Below, piece by piece: positions 6,869 through 14,097 of a DNA stretch of 52,440 nucleotides. The stretch is from a virus. The notes under the pieces are model-generated. The model was not told where the DNA came from. It saw nothing but the letters and a program-made list of their open reading frames with translations, and ran no database searches. The stretch is from IMG/VR virus record IMGVR_UViG_3300032174_000009, positions 1 to 52,440 of that record. One strand, given 5' to 3'. Position numbers and translations under genes: made by a program. Position 1 is the first letter of the stretch; each line of letters opens with the position of its first letter.

Positions 6869-7297
6869 TCAAAATGGCATGTCGTCGTCGACGATATCGG
6901 CTGCACGTCGCGTATCCGGAGCTGGCGATGAGCCAGACGATTCCTTTTTGCTGTCGAGTAGAACCATGGCGCCCTGGTAGCGCTGCAAGACGACCTCTGT
7001 AACCTTGCGAGTGACTCCGCTTTGGTCGGTATATCCGCGTGTCTGCAGCTGGCCCTCGAGGTAAACCTTCGAGCCCTTCTTGACATAAGCCTCGGCAACA
7101 TTCGTGAGCTGTTCGTTAAAGATGACAACATTGTGCCACTCGGTGCGCTCCTTGCGCTCTCCCGAAGCCTTATCTTTCCAAGACTCCGAAGTTGCAACCG
7201 AGAAGCTGACGATTGTATTTCCGCTGGCGGTTAGCCTGACTTCCGGATCGCGGCCGACGTTGCCGATCAAAAGCACCTTATTTAATGAGCCAGCCAT
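6869..7297 (-). CDS. ssb: Single-stranded DNA-binding protein
   Basis: A 142-residue SSB: an OB fold from LNKVLLIGNVGRDPEVR to GQLQTRGYTDQSG, an acidic disordered linker, and the C-terminal DDDMPF tip that contacts partner replication proteins. GAAAGGAT precedes the ATG. It coats single-stranded DNA during replication and recombination and works beside the ERF and exonuclease proteins of the same operon. Confidence 0.96.
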   Translation of the reverse strand: MAGSLNKVLLIGNVGRDPEVRLTASGNTIVSFSVATSESWKDKASGERKERTEWHNVVIFNEQLTNVAEAYVKKGSKVYLEGQLQTRGYTDQSGVTRKVTEVVLQRYQGAMVLLDSKKESSGSSPAPDTRRAADIVDDDMPF

Positions 7298-7308
7298 CGA
7301 TTATCCTT

Positions 7309-7383
7309 TCATCCAATGAAGTGCCGGACGATGTTCGTTAAGGTGATACCAAGCAAAAACCATCCCATATTCTCAATACTCAT
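7309..7383 (-). CDS. Possible 24-residue membrane peptide
   Basis: The ATG overlaps the stop of the HNH gene (ATGA). It encodes a hydrophobic peptide (GWFLLGITLTNIV). It fills the gap before ssb exactly, which argues for it, but 24 residues is too short to be sure. Confidence 0.35.
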   Translation of the reverse strand: MSIENMGWFLLGITLTNIVRHFIG

Positions 7384-7748
7384 TCTTGTCGCTCCTGGTA
7401 GAGTGCCCTTGGTTCCAAAGGCTGTTTCGGTTCTCGTTTCTTAGCCTTCATAAAACCCCTTGATTTGATCTTCTGTTTCGGCCGGTCTGCACCGAGGTGC
7501 TTTGCCTCGACGCGTTTCGTTTTCGCCGCCTTCTTAGTATCAGACGGATTCTTAACCGAGTAGCAGCACCGTCCTAAGAGCTGCGCATTTTCTAAGGTTG
7601 CAGGGCCCCCTAATGCGGCTGGAACTATGTGGTCGATTTGGAATTCCCGCGTCCAACATCCGCATCCTTCGCAGTAGATGACGAAATCCTTAGTCGCCCG
7701 CTTGATAACAGCAACACGGACCTTCGTTGGAAACTCCTTACGCGACAA
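7380..7748 (-). CDS. HNH endonuclease
   Basis: About 122 residues. The HNH core is YCEGCGCWTREFQIDHIVPAALGG...LENAQLL...CCYSVKN, with the DH pair and zinc cysteines, followed by a very basic tail. A strong AGGAGGG just upstream points to TTG 7748 as start; GTG 7763 is the alternative. It could be a homing-type nuclease or a general phage HNH protein. It lies inside the recombination operon. Confidence 0.85.
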   Translation of the reverse strand: MSRKEFPTKVRVAVIKRATKDFVIYCEGCGCWTREFQIDHIVPAALGGPATLENAQLLGRCCYSVKNPSDTKKAAKTKRVEAKHLGADRPKQKIKSRGFMKAKKREPKQPLEPRALYQERQE

Positions 7749-7890
7749 TATCCCTCCTAGCACCCTTGATCGTTTCGATAATACAAGCGATACGTAGAAG
7801 CACCCACAGAGGAAGGCGGCTAACGCGCCAAAGATAAATTAGAGGCTCACGATAAAAGGGAGGCGTGGTATTATGTCCGTACATCATCAT
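7738..7890 (-). CDS. Small membrane-associated protein
   Basis: 50 residues starting with three ATG codons, the first overlapping the upstream stop (ATGA at 7887-7890). It has a hydrophobic, basic segment (RLPLWVLLRIACIIETIKG). The stop overlaps the HNH start region. No family recognised. Confidence 0.5.
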   Translation of the reverse strand: MMMYGHNTTPPFYREPLIYLWRVSRLPLWVLLRIACIIETIKGARRDIVA

Positions 7891-8078
7891 GCACGTTGTT
7901 CGGCCCTCGCAATGGCCGCTTCGAGACGTCTATATGCACGTTCATGCTCTTCATCTTTAAGCCACCGCGTGGCGCGATAGACATCCTTCGCCGCCCAGAG
8001 CAGCTCATTGCGCTGCGCTTTGATGGCACGATATTCTTCTTCGAGCTTATAGAACGCCTCACGGTGATACTCGCTCAT
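7887..8078 (-). CDS. Hypothetical helical protein
   Basis: 63 residues from ATG 8078, which has GGAGTGGAAAGA upstream. It is almost entirely charged helix (YHREAFYKLEEEYRAIKAQR). It overlaps the ninB gene by 20 bases. Confidence 0.55.
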   Translation of the reverse strand: MSEYHREAFYKLEEEYRAIKAQRNELLWAAKDVYRATRWLKDEEHERAYRRLEAAIARAEQRA

Positions 8079-8475
8079 TCTTTCCACTCCCATGACTGTC
8101 ATGCCAAACGATGCCGTTTTGATCGCCCCACGCCTGCATGAATGAAATTAGCTCGCTCATCTCTTCCTTCGATAAATCCGACGACCTAAAGCCCCATGGA
8201 AGGAATGTTAACCCGTCCAAAGTGGGGATGTACTGAAGCTCGGCGCCGCACGCGTCCATGAAAATTGCCTTCCATTGATCCGGCGTGTAGCGGCCTCCGA
8301 AGTGCTCCCTTTGCGTGGCTACGTCGGTTAGCATTGCCCACATGCGATCGTTTTGTGGTAGTGTGCGCTTTGCAGCCTTGAACTCAACACGTGTTCCCTT
8401 AGGCGATTCAGCAAGCCAGTGGAGCGCGCGCGCACGCGATAGTGGATCATTGAGAATTACGAGCGCACGGCTCAT
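8059..8475 (-). CDS. ninB: NinB/Orf-family recombination protein
   Basis: A 138-residue protein matching the NinB pattern: an N-terminal domain with FKAAKRTLPQNDRMWAMLTDVATQ, then YTPDQWKAIFMDACG and a C-terminal helix ending in a WGDQNGIVWHDS segment. Lambda NinB (Orf) helps load recombinase onto SSB-covered DNA. It sits between SSB and the exonuclease/annealing pair, the usual recombination cluster. Confidence 0.88.
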   Translation of the reverse strand: MSRALVILNDPLSRARALHWLAESPKGTRVEFKAAKRTLPQNDRMWAMLTDVATQREHFGGRYTPDQWKAIFMDACGAELQYIPTLDGLTFLPWGFRSSDLSKEEMSELISFMQAWGDQNGIVWHDSHGSGKNERVSP

Positions 8476-9095
8476 AACGAAAACTCGCCCCTTGCGACGA
8501 CCTTGCTAACTACCTCGTCAAGTTCTGCATTGAATGCATCGATCGCGTCCGACAGCTTTTTAATATATGGTTCGTCGCGTTCCGCGCGCATGATGATTGC
8601 CGGAAAGTCAGGCCAGTAAACAAATAGGTCGATCCATTCACGCTCCGCTATCAACAACTCGCCCTGACATTGCGCTTTGTGCATAGCTGGAAATTCATCC
8701 TTGAGCATGGTTTCGATCATGAGGTGCGGCAGCTTTGTCTTGATCTCAAGCAAGCCGTTCTCGCCAATAAGCGCATCCGGGCTGCATCCGGCTCGACCGT
8801 TGCGGATAAAGCCAACCCGCATCGGCTCCGTATCAGTCATGAAGGCATAGAGCCGGCGCGCGTCTGGCTCCATGGCATGCCCGCGCTCAGTATGAACGTT
8901 TGAAAATGATTCTGAAGGCTGCTTTCCGGTGATGATTTCTCCGGCCAGCTTGTAAAGATAGGTTTGCCGAGTTTTACTCGCCTCGCCGCCAACTCCCTTG
9001 GATAAAACCAATGGAAAGTTCGATGCTGTCGGGAGTCCAATGCGTCGCGCGAACCATTCGTCGGAACCCTGCTCGCAATCGAAAATTTCCATCAT
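8472..9095 (-). CDS. YqaJ-type viral recombination exonuclease
   Basis: A 207-residue PD-(D/E)xK exonuclease. QGSDEWFARRIGLPTASNF marks the N-terminus and GCSPDALIGENGLLEIKTK holds the catalytic Asp...Glu-x-Lys. QCQGELLIAEREWIDLFVYW follows, as in lambda-exonuclease relatives. It should resect double-stranded ends 5' to 3' to give single strands for the adjacent ERF annealing protein. The genes overlap by four bases. Confidence 0.9.
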   Translation of the reverse strand: MMEIFDCEQGSDEWFARRIGLPTASNFPLVLSKGVGGEASKTRQTYLYKLAGEIITGKQPSESFSNVHTERGHAMEPDARRLYAFMTDTEPMRVGFIRNGRAGCSPDALIGENGLLEIKTKLPHLMIETMLKDEFPAMHKAQCQGELLIAEREWIDLFVYWPDFPAIIMRAERDEPYIKKLSDAIDAFNAELDEVVSKVVARGEFSL

Positions 9096-9862
9096 CCGGA
9101 GCTCTTAGCCTTGAGCAGATTCATAGCCGTTCGGAATTGGCTAGCCCGAAGGTCGACAACTGATTCCACCTTGAAAAATGCGAGAAACTTAGTTAAATCC
9201 GCGCCGGTCGATATAAGCTTTTGTCGAATGAGCTCAGCCTGAGAACTGGTTATCGCGCTATCATTCTGGCCGCCCGCGCGATTGCCATCATCGTCCTCGC
9301 TATCGCCAACCGCAAGATTGAAAATCATCTTCAGCAAATAGCGCATGCCGTATGTGATAGCGCTGCCGATCGCATGAGTCTTCGTCATGACATCGCCGCC
9401 TTTGGCGCCCTTGCCATCGGCGGGAATTAACAGCTCAACATCTCGCGAGGCACCCCCCTTATGAGAAATTCGGCAGACAAGGTTTATGAAATTCTCAGTT
9501 AAGACTGGCATCGTGCGGAAGCTTAGAGAGAATCCTTGCTCGGTATAAATCGGCCTGATCGCGCCATCTAGGGCGGCATAGCTGGCATATTTACTTCGCG
9601 TTTGGCTGTTGTCTTTGTCTGCGGCCACGCTCTTCATAGTTGCTTGGGCGATCGCCATCGCTTCGTCGAACAGCCTTTCCTCATCGCGCTTCTGCATCGC
9701 CTGATACATAGCGAACAAGCGATCCATGCGGTCGAGATCATAGTTTGTATCGCCGGCGGCACGCGAGATGATATCCATAAGCACCGCCGCGTCGCGCGGT
9801 TGATCCGGCTGCTTGACTGGCGCGATTTGTTGAGTCTGTTCCTCAACTGGTGGTTTGCTCAT
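9092..9862 (-). CDS. erf: ERF-family single-strand annealing protein
   Basis: A 256-residue protein. The ERF core runs from about residue 60 to 180: FDEAMAIAQATMKSVAADK, SKYASYAALDGAIRPIYTEQGFSLSFR, then KTHAIGSAITYGMRYLLKMIFNLAVGD, the family's most conserved stretch. An acidic linker and a helical C-terminal domain follow. It anneals complementary single strands in phage recombination, paired with the neighbouring exonuclease. Confidence 0.92.
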   Translation of the reverse strand: MSKPPVEEQTQQIAPVKQPDQPRDAAVLMDIISRAAGDTNYDLDRMDRLFAMYQAMQKRDEERLFDEAMAIAQATMKSVAADKDNSQTRSKYASYAALDGAIRPIYTEQGFSLSFRTMPVLTENFINLVCRISHKGGASRDVELLIPADGKGAKGGDVMTKTHAIGSAITYGMRYLLKMIFNLAVGDSEDDDGNRAGGQNDSAITSSQAELIRQKLISTGADLTKFLAFFKVESVVDLRASQFRTAMNLLKAKSSG

Positions 9863-10044
9863 TTGAGGATTCTTTCAATAGCTATATCGACTTGGAATTC
9901 TAGGTTTTTGCTCTCAATCAAAACACTGTGATCTCTCGTTTTAAAATATTCTTTTTGTCTTTCTCGCATTGCCTTCACAAGCTCTGCAAATGCCGGAGCG
10001 CACGTCGTTGCAAGCTCAATCGTAAGCTGCTCTAGTTTGTTCAC
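9859..10044 (-). CDS. Hypothetical protein
   Basis: A 61-residue helical protein with ATGA overlaps to both neighbours. Basic middle segment (VKAMRERQKEYFKTRDH). Unknown function, probably a small early phage protein. Confidence 0.55.
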   Translation of the reverse strand: MNKLEQLTIELATTCAPAFAELVKAMRERQKEYFKTRDHSVLIESKNLEFQVDIAIERILK

Positions 10045-10223
10045 AGATGTTCACCATTTTCTGGAATTTCGTGCATTTGGAACGACTCTGCATCCGGGTT
10101 TTGGCAACCGATAATTCGCATAGTGTCGAGCGCGTGCTTGTCGCCTTCGTGATAGCCCAAGAGGAATCCACACAGGTAGACGACCGCGCCACAGATGATA
10201 AAAATTAAACGTCGAAGTTTCAT
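10041..10223 (-). CDS. Small membrane protein
   Basis: 60 residues. A basic start (MKLRRL) and one membrane helix (IFIICGAVVYLCGFLLGY) are followed by a polar tail. Coupled by overlaps at both ends. The topology suggests a C-terminal tail outside the membrane or a weak signal anchor. Confidence 0.55.
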   Translation of the reverse strand: MKLRRLIFIICGAVVYLCGFLLGYHEGDKHALDTMRIIGCQNPDAESFQMHEIPENGEHL

Positions 10224-10378
10224 CGAAGCATCTCCTCAACTTCTTCTCCGCATTGCTTCACCGCTTCGATGAGCACGGACTTGATAAGCCGCGCGCGAAG
10301 TCCATAATCCCGATCGTCTACCGCTAGAACACAACGGATTGCCTTTAGCAGTATGCTAACTCTCTGTGCGTCAGTCAT
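10220..10378 (-). CDS. Hypothetical protein
   Basis: 52 residues, helical, from ATG 10378. The ATG lies inside the end of the upstream gene, and the stop overlaps the next ATG (ATGA). GAGGAG precedes that next gene. No family recognised. Confidence 0.5.
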   Translation of the reverse strand: MTDAQRVSILLKAIRCVLAVDDRDYGLRARLIKSVLIEAVKQCGEEVEEMLR

Positions 10379-10553
10379 TGGCAAGCACTTCATGCTCCGC
10401 CATAACAGCGTCTATCGCGGCCAAGGCCAGCACCAGCATATCCTCAGAATCAAAATCGTCTGCGCTGAAGCCGCACTCCTCAAGAGCGTCAAGCAGGGCA
10501 GCCTTTATTCTCTTGATTGGTGCTATGGGTTTAATTTCGCTCGTGCCGGTCAT
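10371..10553 (-). CDS. Hypothetical acidic protein
   Basis: A 60-residue, mainly helical acidic protein. GAGGATGCA precedes its ATG. The same leader carries one copy of the dispersed GACGCTTCAC motif (10571-10589 region). No family recognised. Confidence 0.55.
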   Translation of the reverse strand: MTGTSEIKPIAPIKRIKAALLDALEECGFSADDFDSEDMLVLALAAIDAVMAEHEVLAND

Positions 10554-10570
10554 TGCATCCTCTCAAATTA

Positions 10571-10600
10571 GTGAAGCGTCGTGGGCCCCGCTATCCGCGC
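10571..10600 (-). repeat. Dispersed leader repeat, copy A
   Basis: The motif GTGAAGCGTCG(C/T)GGGCCC (plus-strand reading) also occurs at 11443 and 22177, with a shorter form at 10740. Copies A and 22177 also share TATCCG(C/T)GCATT after it. On the minus strand three of the copies sit just upstream of a ribosome site, so this may be a shared leader or promoter piece. Confidence 0.5.
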
Positions 10601-10716
10601 ATTTTAGCCAACCGCCATGCCAGCCGCCACCGCCTAGCCCCATGAGCATGAGCAATGACTCCGAAAGCGAACATTGATGCGATTATGAAAATAAATGCGA
10701 TTACACGAACGATCAT
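10591..10716 (-). CDS. Small membrane or exported protein
   Basis: 41 residues: a membrane helix at the very N-terminus (IVRVIAFIFIIASMFAFGVI) followed by AHAHGA and a basic Trp/Arg tail. AAGG precedes the ATG. It could be a signal anchor. First complete gene of the long minus-strand operon that ends near 4614. Confidence 0.5.
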   Translation of the reverse strand: MIVRVIAFIFIIASMFAFGVIAHAHGARRWRLAWRLAKMRG

Positions 10717-10826
10717 TTTTTTGCCTTCTTGTTTGAGAGCGAAGCGTCGAGCCTAAACTCGAAATTCACAACGTCTTCGAGGTTACTAATCGTAGGTTTG
10801 CTTGGCGCTTCGCACTGCTCACCGGG
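10713..10826 (-). pseudogene. Protein-like frame without a start codon
   Basis: Minus-strand frame of 37 codons ending in a TGA that overlaps the next ATG. The composition is protein-like (TISNLEDVVNFEFRLDASLS), but the frame opens after a TAG with no ATG, GTG or TTG early on; only a late GTG would give 18 residues. It may be the 3' remnant of a gene cut near the rearranged region at 10.9 kb. Confidence 0.3.
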
Positions 10827-10929
10827 CTAGTAGTGAGCAGGCCGAACCGTCAGGCCTTTGATAATTTTCTCGGGCTGGCTTGATGGCAGCGACGCCAAAA
10901 ATGAGGCCAAATTGACATAACGTGGCCGT

Positions 10930-10964
10930 TTCATGATGGGAACCTTGAATGCTGGGAAGCCTAT
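10930..10964. repeat. 35-base perfect repeat of the AP2 ORF (copy at 28291-28325)
   Basis: These 35 bases are identical to 28291-28325, inside the AP2-domain ORF. Here the surrounding sequence is different and no AP2 frame continues, so this looks like a gene fragment or recombination scar between repressor-region genes. Confidence 0.7.
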
Positions 10965-11137
10965 TCTGAGATGCGCTCATTAAGCAGCCGTCGCTTGATC
11001 GCAAGCCAACGTACAATCCAACGTTGCATTGTCTTACGTTCGGTCTCATTTATGACATGAAGACAAGCGCCGAGTTGATTAGCAAGCGAAACAGCTTCAT
11101 CAATCTTATCCGCTAAGCGACGATCTGATTCTTGCAT
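10961..11137 (-). CDS. Hypothetical helical protein
   Basis: 58 residues from ATG 11137, just after the stop of the secreted-protein gene upstream. Charged and helical with Trp/Arg-rich C-terminus (MQRWIVRWLAIKRRLLNE). Weak ribosome site. Its last codons touch the 35-base repeat, so its 3' end may have been altered by that event. Confidence 0.45.
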   Translation of the reverse strand: MQESDRRLADKIDEAVSLANQLGACLHVINETERKTMQRWIVRWLAIKRRLLNERISE

Positions 11138-11141
11138 TCTG

Positions 11142-11417
11142 TTACTGGCCGGGTGAGCAGGTATGTCCAAACACGGGATAAATCCCCTGAGTAATAAGGG
11201 TTGGTCTGGCGGCAATGATTCTTGCTCGCAGATCTGTTGACCATGACGCAAAGGCCGCTTCGCAGGCCGATGTGGTCTTGAAAGTTGCGATGTAGCTGGA
11301 CGATGGACCGTTCCAAACCATAGAAGCGAGCAAGACAGTATCGGTTTCCCACGCATAGCTAGGCGTTGCGGCGAGCATCCCTATTGATGCAGCGGCGGCT
11401 AGAAGATGATATCTCAT
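11142..11417 (-). CDS. Secreted protein with signal peptide
   Basis: 91 residues. A clear signal peptide (MRYHLLAAAASIGMLAATPSYA) with an Ala-x-Ala-like cleavage site; the mature part of about 69 residues has two cysteines that could form a disulphide. GGAG lies upstream of ATG 11417, and a dispersed leader repeat lies further upstream. Exported to the periplasm or beyond. Its position near the repressor suggests a gene expressed from the prophage. No family recognised. Confidence 0.65.
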   Translation of the reverse strand: MRYHLLAAAASIGMLAATPSYAWETDTVLLASMVWNGPSSSYIATFKTTSACEAAFASWSTDLRARIIAARPTLITQGIYPVFGHTCSPGQ

Positions 11418-11442
11418 AAAGTGCTCCGTGTTGGCTAAGAGA

Positions 11443-11459
11443 GTGAAGCGTCGCGGGCC
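11443..11459 (-). repeat. Dispersed leader repeat, copy B
   Basis: GTGAAGCGTCGCGGGCC, 26 bases upstream of the secreted-protein ATG at 11417. See copy A at 10571. Confidence 0.45.
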
Positions 11460-11471
11460 TTCATTTGAAAA

Positions 11472-11510
11472 TGGGGCGCGGACCGGGAGAGAAACAGTCA
11501 ACGCGCCCCA
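11472..11510 (-). terminator. Likely Rho-independent terminator
   Basis: Perfect nine-base inverted repeat TGGGGCGCG / CGCGCCCCA with a 21-base loop. On the minus strand it is followed by TTTTC, so it would end transcription from the secreted gene at 11567-12241. A second inverted pair (CCGCCGG near 11517, CCGGCGG near 11551) sits next to it. Confidence 0.5.
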
Positions 11511-11566
11511 CTCATCCGCCGGAAAGGACCCGGACAAGAACTAACCGGCGGGAACTGCCTTCGCTA

Positions 11567-12241
11567 TTACCAACCAGCGAAATCAGCGTAGACGGCTGCT
11601 TGGTTCGGAAAGTCTGTCGATGGTGCGTGTTGCCAGTTCCCAACAAACACATAGGTGTTCGACGTTGTGTTTGGCTGTGAATAGGCGTCGACAGTGCGCG
11701 CGCCAAGGGATACCTGCGTGCAGGCCTGCTCGCCAGTATCAACCTTGTACGCTAGCCATGCCGGCCCTGGAGGCACTACGCCAACGATATAGGGCGGAAA
11801 CTGATTCCACCCCTGAGTGAGCGAGTGGCATAGCTGATTTGTGCAGGGATCAGTTTCGCCGGACGCTTTTTGTTGCGGCGTGAGACCGGGCTCCTGCAAC
11901 GTCGCGCCCACCCATTGCCCGGGCTGATGATCGACAATTTTGCCGGTCGAATCCTTAATCGGGAAGTCGTTATAAAGCGCCACGTGCACGGTAGAATTCA
12001 GGCATAGCTTGGGAATATAAATGTGGAAAGTGTCTAGCCTAGCTCGCGTGATCGGAGACCCGTTGACCACGTTAGGGACATCGATCCTTTGCGCAAAGGA
12101 TTTTGTTGAATCGATGGTTGATGCGGTTGGCTGCACGGTCGTTATGCCGAGACTAAACCGACATGGAGATCCACTGACGCATGCTGCATTGGCACTTGCC
12201 GTTAAACTAAGAAACGTAGCTGCTAGGAGCAGAGCTTTCAT
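11567..12241 (-). CDS. Secreted protein with signal peptide
   Basis: 224 residues from ATG 12241, with GAGGAAAAA upstream. Signal peptide MKALLLAATFLSLTASANA, then a mature domain of about 205 residues with several cysteines (ACVSGSPCRF, DPCTNQLCHS, EQACTQVS), suggesting disulphides, and a beta-rich pattern. It carries its own likely terminator, so it looks like an independent unit. A lysogenic-conversion or moron role is possible; no family recognised. Confidence 0.65.
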   Translation of the reverse strand: MKALLLAATFLSLTASANAACVSGSPCRFSLGITTVQPTASTIDSTKSFAQRIDVPNVVNGSPITRARLDTFHIYIPKLCLNSTVHVALYNDFPIKDSTGKIVDHQPGQWVGATLQEPGLTPQQKASGETDPCTNQLCHSLTQGWNQFPPYIVGVVPPGPAWLAYKVDTGEQACTQVSLGARTVDAYSQPNTTSNTYVFVGNWQHAPSTDFPNQAAVYADFAGW

Positions 12242-12298
12242 TTGACGTTTTTCCTCGTTGCTGGTTTGAAAAATCATAGCAAGGAGGCGTCATAATCC

Positions 12299-12335
12299 AA
12301 AAAAATACCTTTGGCAACAAAAAAATTCCTTAGGC
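12299..12335. repeat. Two 17-base direct repeats, 20 bases apart
   Basis: AAAAAAATACCTTTGGC (12299-12315) and AAAAAAATTCCTTAGGC (12319-12335) match at 14 of 17 positions with a 20-base period, close to two helical turns. They lie between the repressor gene end and the secreted gene, in an AT-rich gap that also has GTTTATAAAC at 12361. A regulatory role is possible. Confidence 0.35.
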
Positions 12336-12469
12336 GCCCAAATCCTTTTAAAGGTGTCTCGTTTATAAACTCTCAAATTTGTCATTTTTAACCCAGGTAA
12401 TGTTCATGTAATGATGCGCCGCAAAAATTGGATTGGGAGCAAAAAGAATGTTTCTTAAGCTCGGCATTG

Positions 12470-12916
12470 CTATTGTCGTCGTTTTGAATCAGCGAATTGC
12501 CGAGTTAGAAACTCAGCTATCACTTTGCCAGTATGCTTGGGAGTCGAGGTGTCTAAATGAGCGCCTGAAGGTGTGTCGAGGACTCTTAGGACAATTAACG
12601 AAAGCTCAGACGCCTCTTCGTGAGAAAAATCTAGGGCAAGCAACATCCCTTCTAGAGCACCCATAAGCAAATGGCGCCCGTGACCTGACGGAAACCCCAA
12701 AATGTCGTTGGGTTCGACGCCAAGGGCGTCAGCTAAATTGGAAAGTTTGGCAAATTGCAGTGTCCCTCGTCCGCTTAAAATTTGGGACACAGCGTTGCCG
12801 GTGACCCCAAGAACTTTGCCAAGCGCTTCCTGACTCAGCCCCTTGTGGCGCATAAACATACGGATGCGCTCGCCTATTTCCTCAGCCTTGCGATTCAAAT
12901 CAGCCTCGTCAGTCAT
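12470..12916 (-). CDS. CI-like repressor (HTH, XRE family)
   Basis: A 148-residue repressor. Residues about 12-68 are a Cro/CI-type helix-turn-helix (IRMFMRHKGLSQEALGKVLGVTGNAVSQILSGRGTLQFAKLSNLADALGV). The C-terminal half is helical and does not show a LexA-like protease domain, so induction is probably not by RecA-driven self-cleavage. It lies divergent to the early operon with a -10 box six bases before its ATG. It is the best candidate for the lysogeny repressor. Confidence 0.85.
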   Translation of the reverse strand: MTDEADLNRKAEEIGERIRMFMRHKGLSQEALGKVLGVTGNAVSQILSGRGTLQFAKLSNLADALGVEPNDILGFPSGHGRHLLMGALEGMLLALDFSHEEASELSLIVLRVLDTPSGAHLDTSTPKHTGKVIAEFLTRQFADSKRRQ

Positions 12917-12922
12917 GCCGCG

Positions 12923-12951
12923 ATTTTAAGTTGCGCCATGCTGGCGACCAA
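12923..12951 (-). promoter_or_regulatory. Repressor promoter, leaderless, with operator
   Basis: On the minus strand: TTGGTC (12951-12946), a 17-base spacer and TAAAAT (12928-12923), ending six bases before the repressor ATG, so the transcript should start at or next to the A of ATG. The spacer holds the inverted repeat CGCCA-TGC-TGGCG (12934-12946), a likely operator. Lambda cI from PRM is also leaderless. Confidence 0.6.
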
Positions 12952-12965
12952 GTTTAAAAAAATTG

Positions 12966-12994
12966 TTGACATGCGTGTATCAAATTAATATTCT
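12966..12994 (+). promoter_or_regulatory. Early promoter for the plus-strand operon
   Basis: Perfect TTGACA (12966-12971), a 17-base spacer and TATTCT (12989-12994), followed by the ribosome site AAGGGGA for the gene at 13020. It is divergent from the repressor promoter and is the expected target of repression. Confidence 0.65.
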
Positions 12995-13019
12995 TATAAA
13001 GTCACGAAGGGGAACTTTC

Positions 13020-13181
13020 ATGCCTGAAGCTTTTGAAAATTGGGCGCACGGCCTTTACGATTTCGTCCCTATCGGCGTCGCCATCGCCATTGTCGTGCTG
13101 ATCGTGGATGTCGGATGTCGCCGGAACGTTTCCAAGAAGACTTCTTCTTGGTGGTCACGCGATCATCGCCGGCGTTTTTGA
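13020..13181 (+). CDS. Small membrane protein, first early gene
   Basis: 53 residues from ATG 13020 with AAGGGGA upstream. One membrane helix (VPIGVAIAIVVLIVDVG), then a basic Arg/Ser/Lys tail that would lie in the cytoplasm. It is the first gene behind the early promoter, the usual place of cro, but has no HTH. An overlapping minus-strand frame (13069-13266) is considered a shadow. Confidence 0.5.
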   Translation: MPEAFENWAHGLYDFVPIGVAIAIVVLIVDVGCRRNVSKKTSSWWSRDHRRRF

Positions 13182-13296
13182 AAATCACAAGGCGCACCGC
13201 GGATAGTGGAATCCATAGGTCGCCATCGTCGTCTTCCTCGGGGGGTTGTTGAGTTGTGGTTTCCATGCCCGCAACTTGACATGGAGATTTTTGGAA

Positions 13297-13728
13297 ATGG
13301 CCAACAATGCGTTGGACAGGAAGGCTTTTGGTACACCACTTTCTGAAGCGTCGTTTTTGGTGCGTCAGTTAGGAAACTACCAAAACGTAAGAAGCAAAGA
13401 GGCGATCAATCTTGCGTACATGCGTCTTAGTCACTTCGGGATCTTTAGCCGAAACAGAGTCAAAGAGCTTTTCTATGGAGAAACCTACCCGCGCAACAAA
13501 GTATCGTCTGCGGAAATGGACGCTATTAGATACGCGGTCTCCAAACTAACGGCCGGTGTGGGCCGGAGGGAGCAAAACAGTGATATCACTATTGAGGATC
13601 TACGAAATGCCCTGGCCGCGCTGGCTAGGCAGATTAAGAAACTGGACCCTTCGTTTGATCATTCATTCGCTGAAGCGCTCAGCGCTGCGCCACTGGCTAA
13701 AGTCCTCTCAAAAGACAGTAGCCGCTGA
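13297..13728 (+). CDS. Hypothetical early protein
   Basis: 143 residues from ATG 13297. Helical and basic. The middle (KEAINLAYMRLSHFGIFSRNRVKELFYG) and SSAEMDAIRYAVSKL could be DNA-binding helices, but I do not recognise a family. Its place right after the early promoter makes a regulatory role plausible. Confidence 0.6.
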   Translation: MANNALDRKAFGTPLSEASFLVRQLGNYQNVRSKEAINLAYMRLSHFGIFSRNRVKELFYGETYPRNKVSSAEMDAIRYAVSKLTAGVGRREQNSDITIEDLRNALAALARQIKKLDPSFDHSFAEALSAAPLAKVLSKDSSR

Positions 13729-13746
13729 AGAGTTTGAGCAATTGCT

Positions 13747-14097
13747 GTGAGCGGCGGCAAGACTCCGCGCGCAAAGGGTGATCGATTCGAGCGCGCGATT
13801 GTCCGCTTGCTTCAGGATCGCGGCATCGGCGCCGAGCGCGTCCCCTTATCTGGTAGCGCTGGTGGTCGATTTTCGGGTGATCTTTCTGTCCCATGTTTAG
13901 GTCGCGATCTTGTGGTTGAGGCTAAATCGCGTGGGGCTGGTTTTCGGCAATTGTACGCATGGCTGGACGGTCGAGACGTGCTTATCACGCGCTCAGATCG
14001 TCGCGAAGCGCTAGTCATTTTACGCCTCAACCTCGCCGCTGAGATTGCCGTCAAGGCGGAGGGAAAGAAAAGCATGTTCAGGAGTCTAAGCGAATGA
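13747..14097 (+). CDS. PD-(D/E)xK nuclease, Holliday-junction resolvase-like
   Basis: 116 residues, GTG start. The motif series GDRFERAIVRLLQDRG, RVPLSGSAGGRFSGDLSV and LVVEAKSRGAGFRQLYAWL is the pattern of small phage/archaeal resolvase-like nucleases: catalytic Glu, GDL Asp and E-x-K. It probably resolves branched DNA before packaging or during recombination. The last codon overlaps the next gene (ATGA). Confidence 0.75.
   Translation: MSGGKTPRAKGDRFERAIVRLLQDRGIGAERVPLSGSAGGRFSGDLSVPCLGRDLVVEAKSRGAGFRQLYAWLDGRDVLITRSDRREALVILRLNLAAEIAVKAEGKKSMFRSLSE

Noticed and set aside
9221-9931. Plus-strand frames opposite erf
   Set aside because: They are antisense to a clear ERF gene in a continuous minus-strand operon.
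13069-13266. Minus-strand open frame with a Pro/Asp-rich start
   Set aside because: It overlaps the first gene behind the consensus early promoter, has no ribosome site and runs against the operon.
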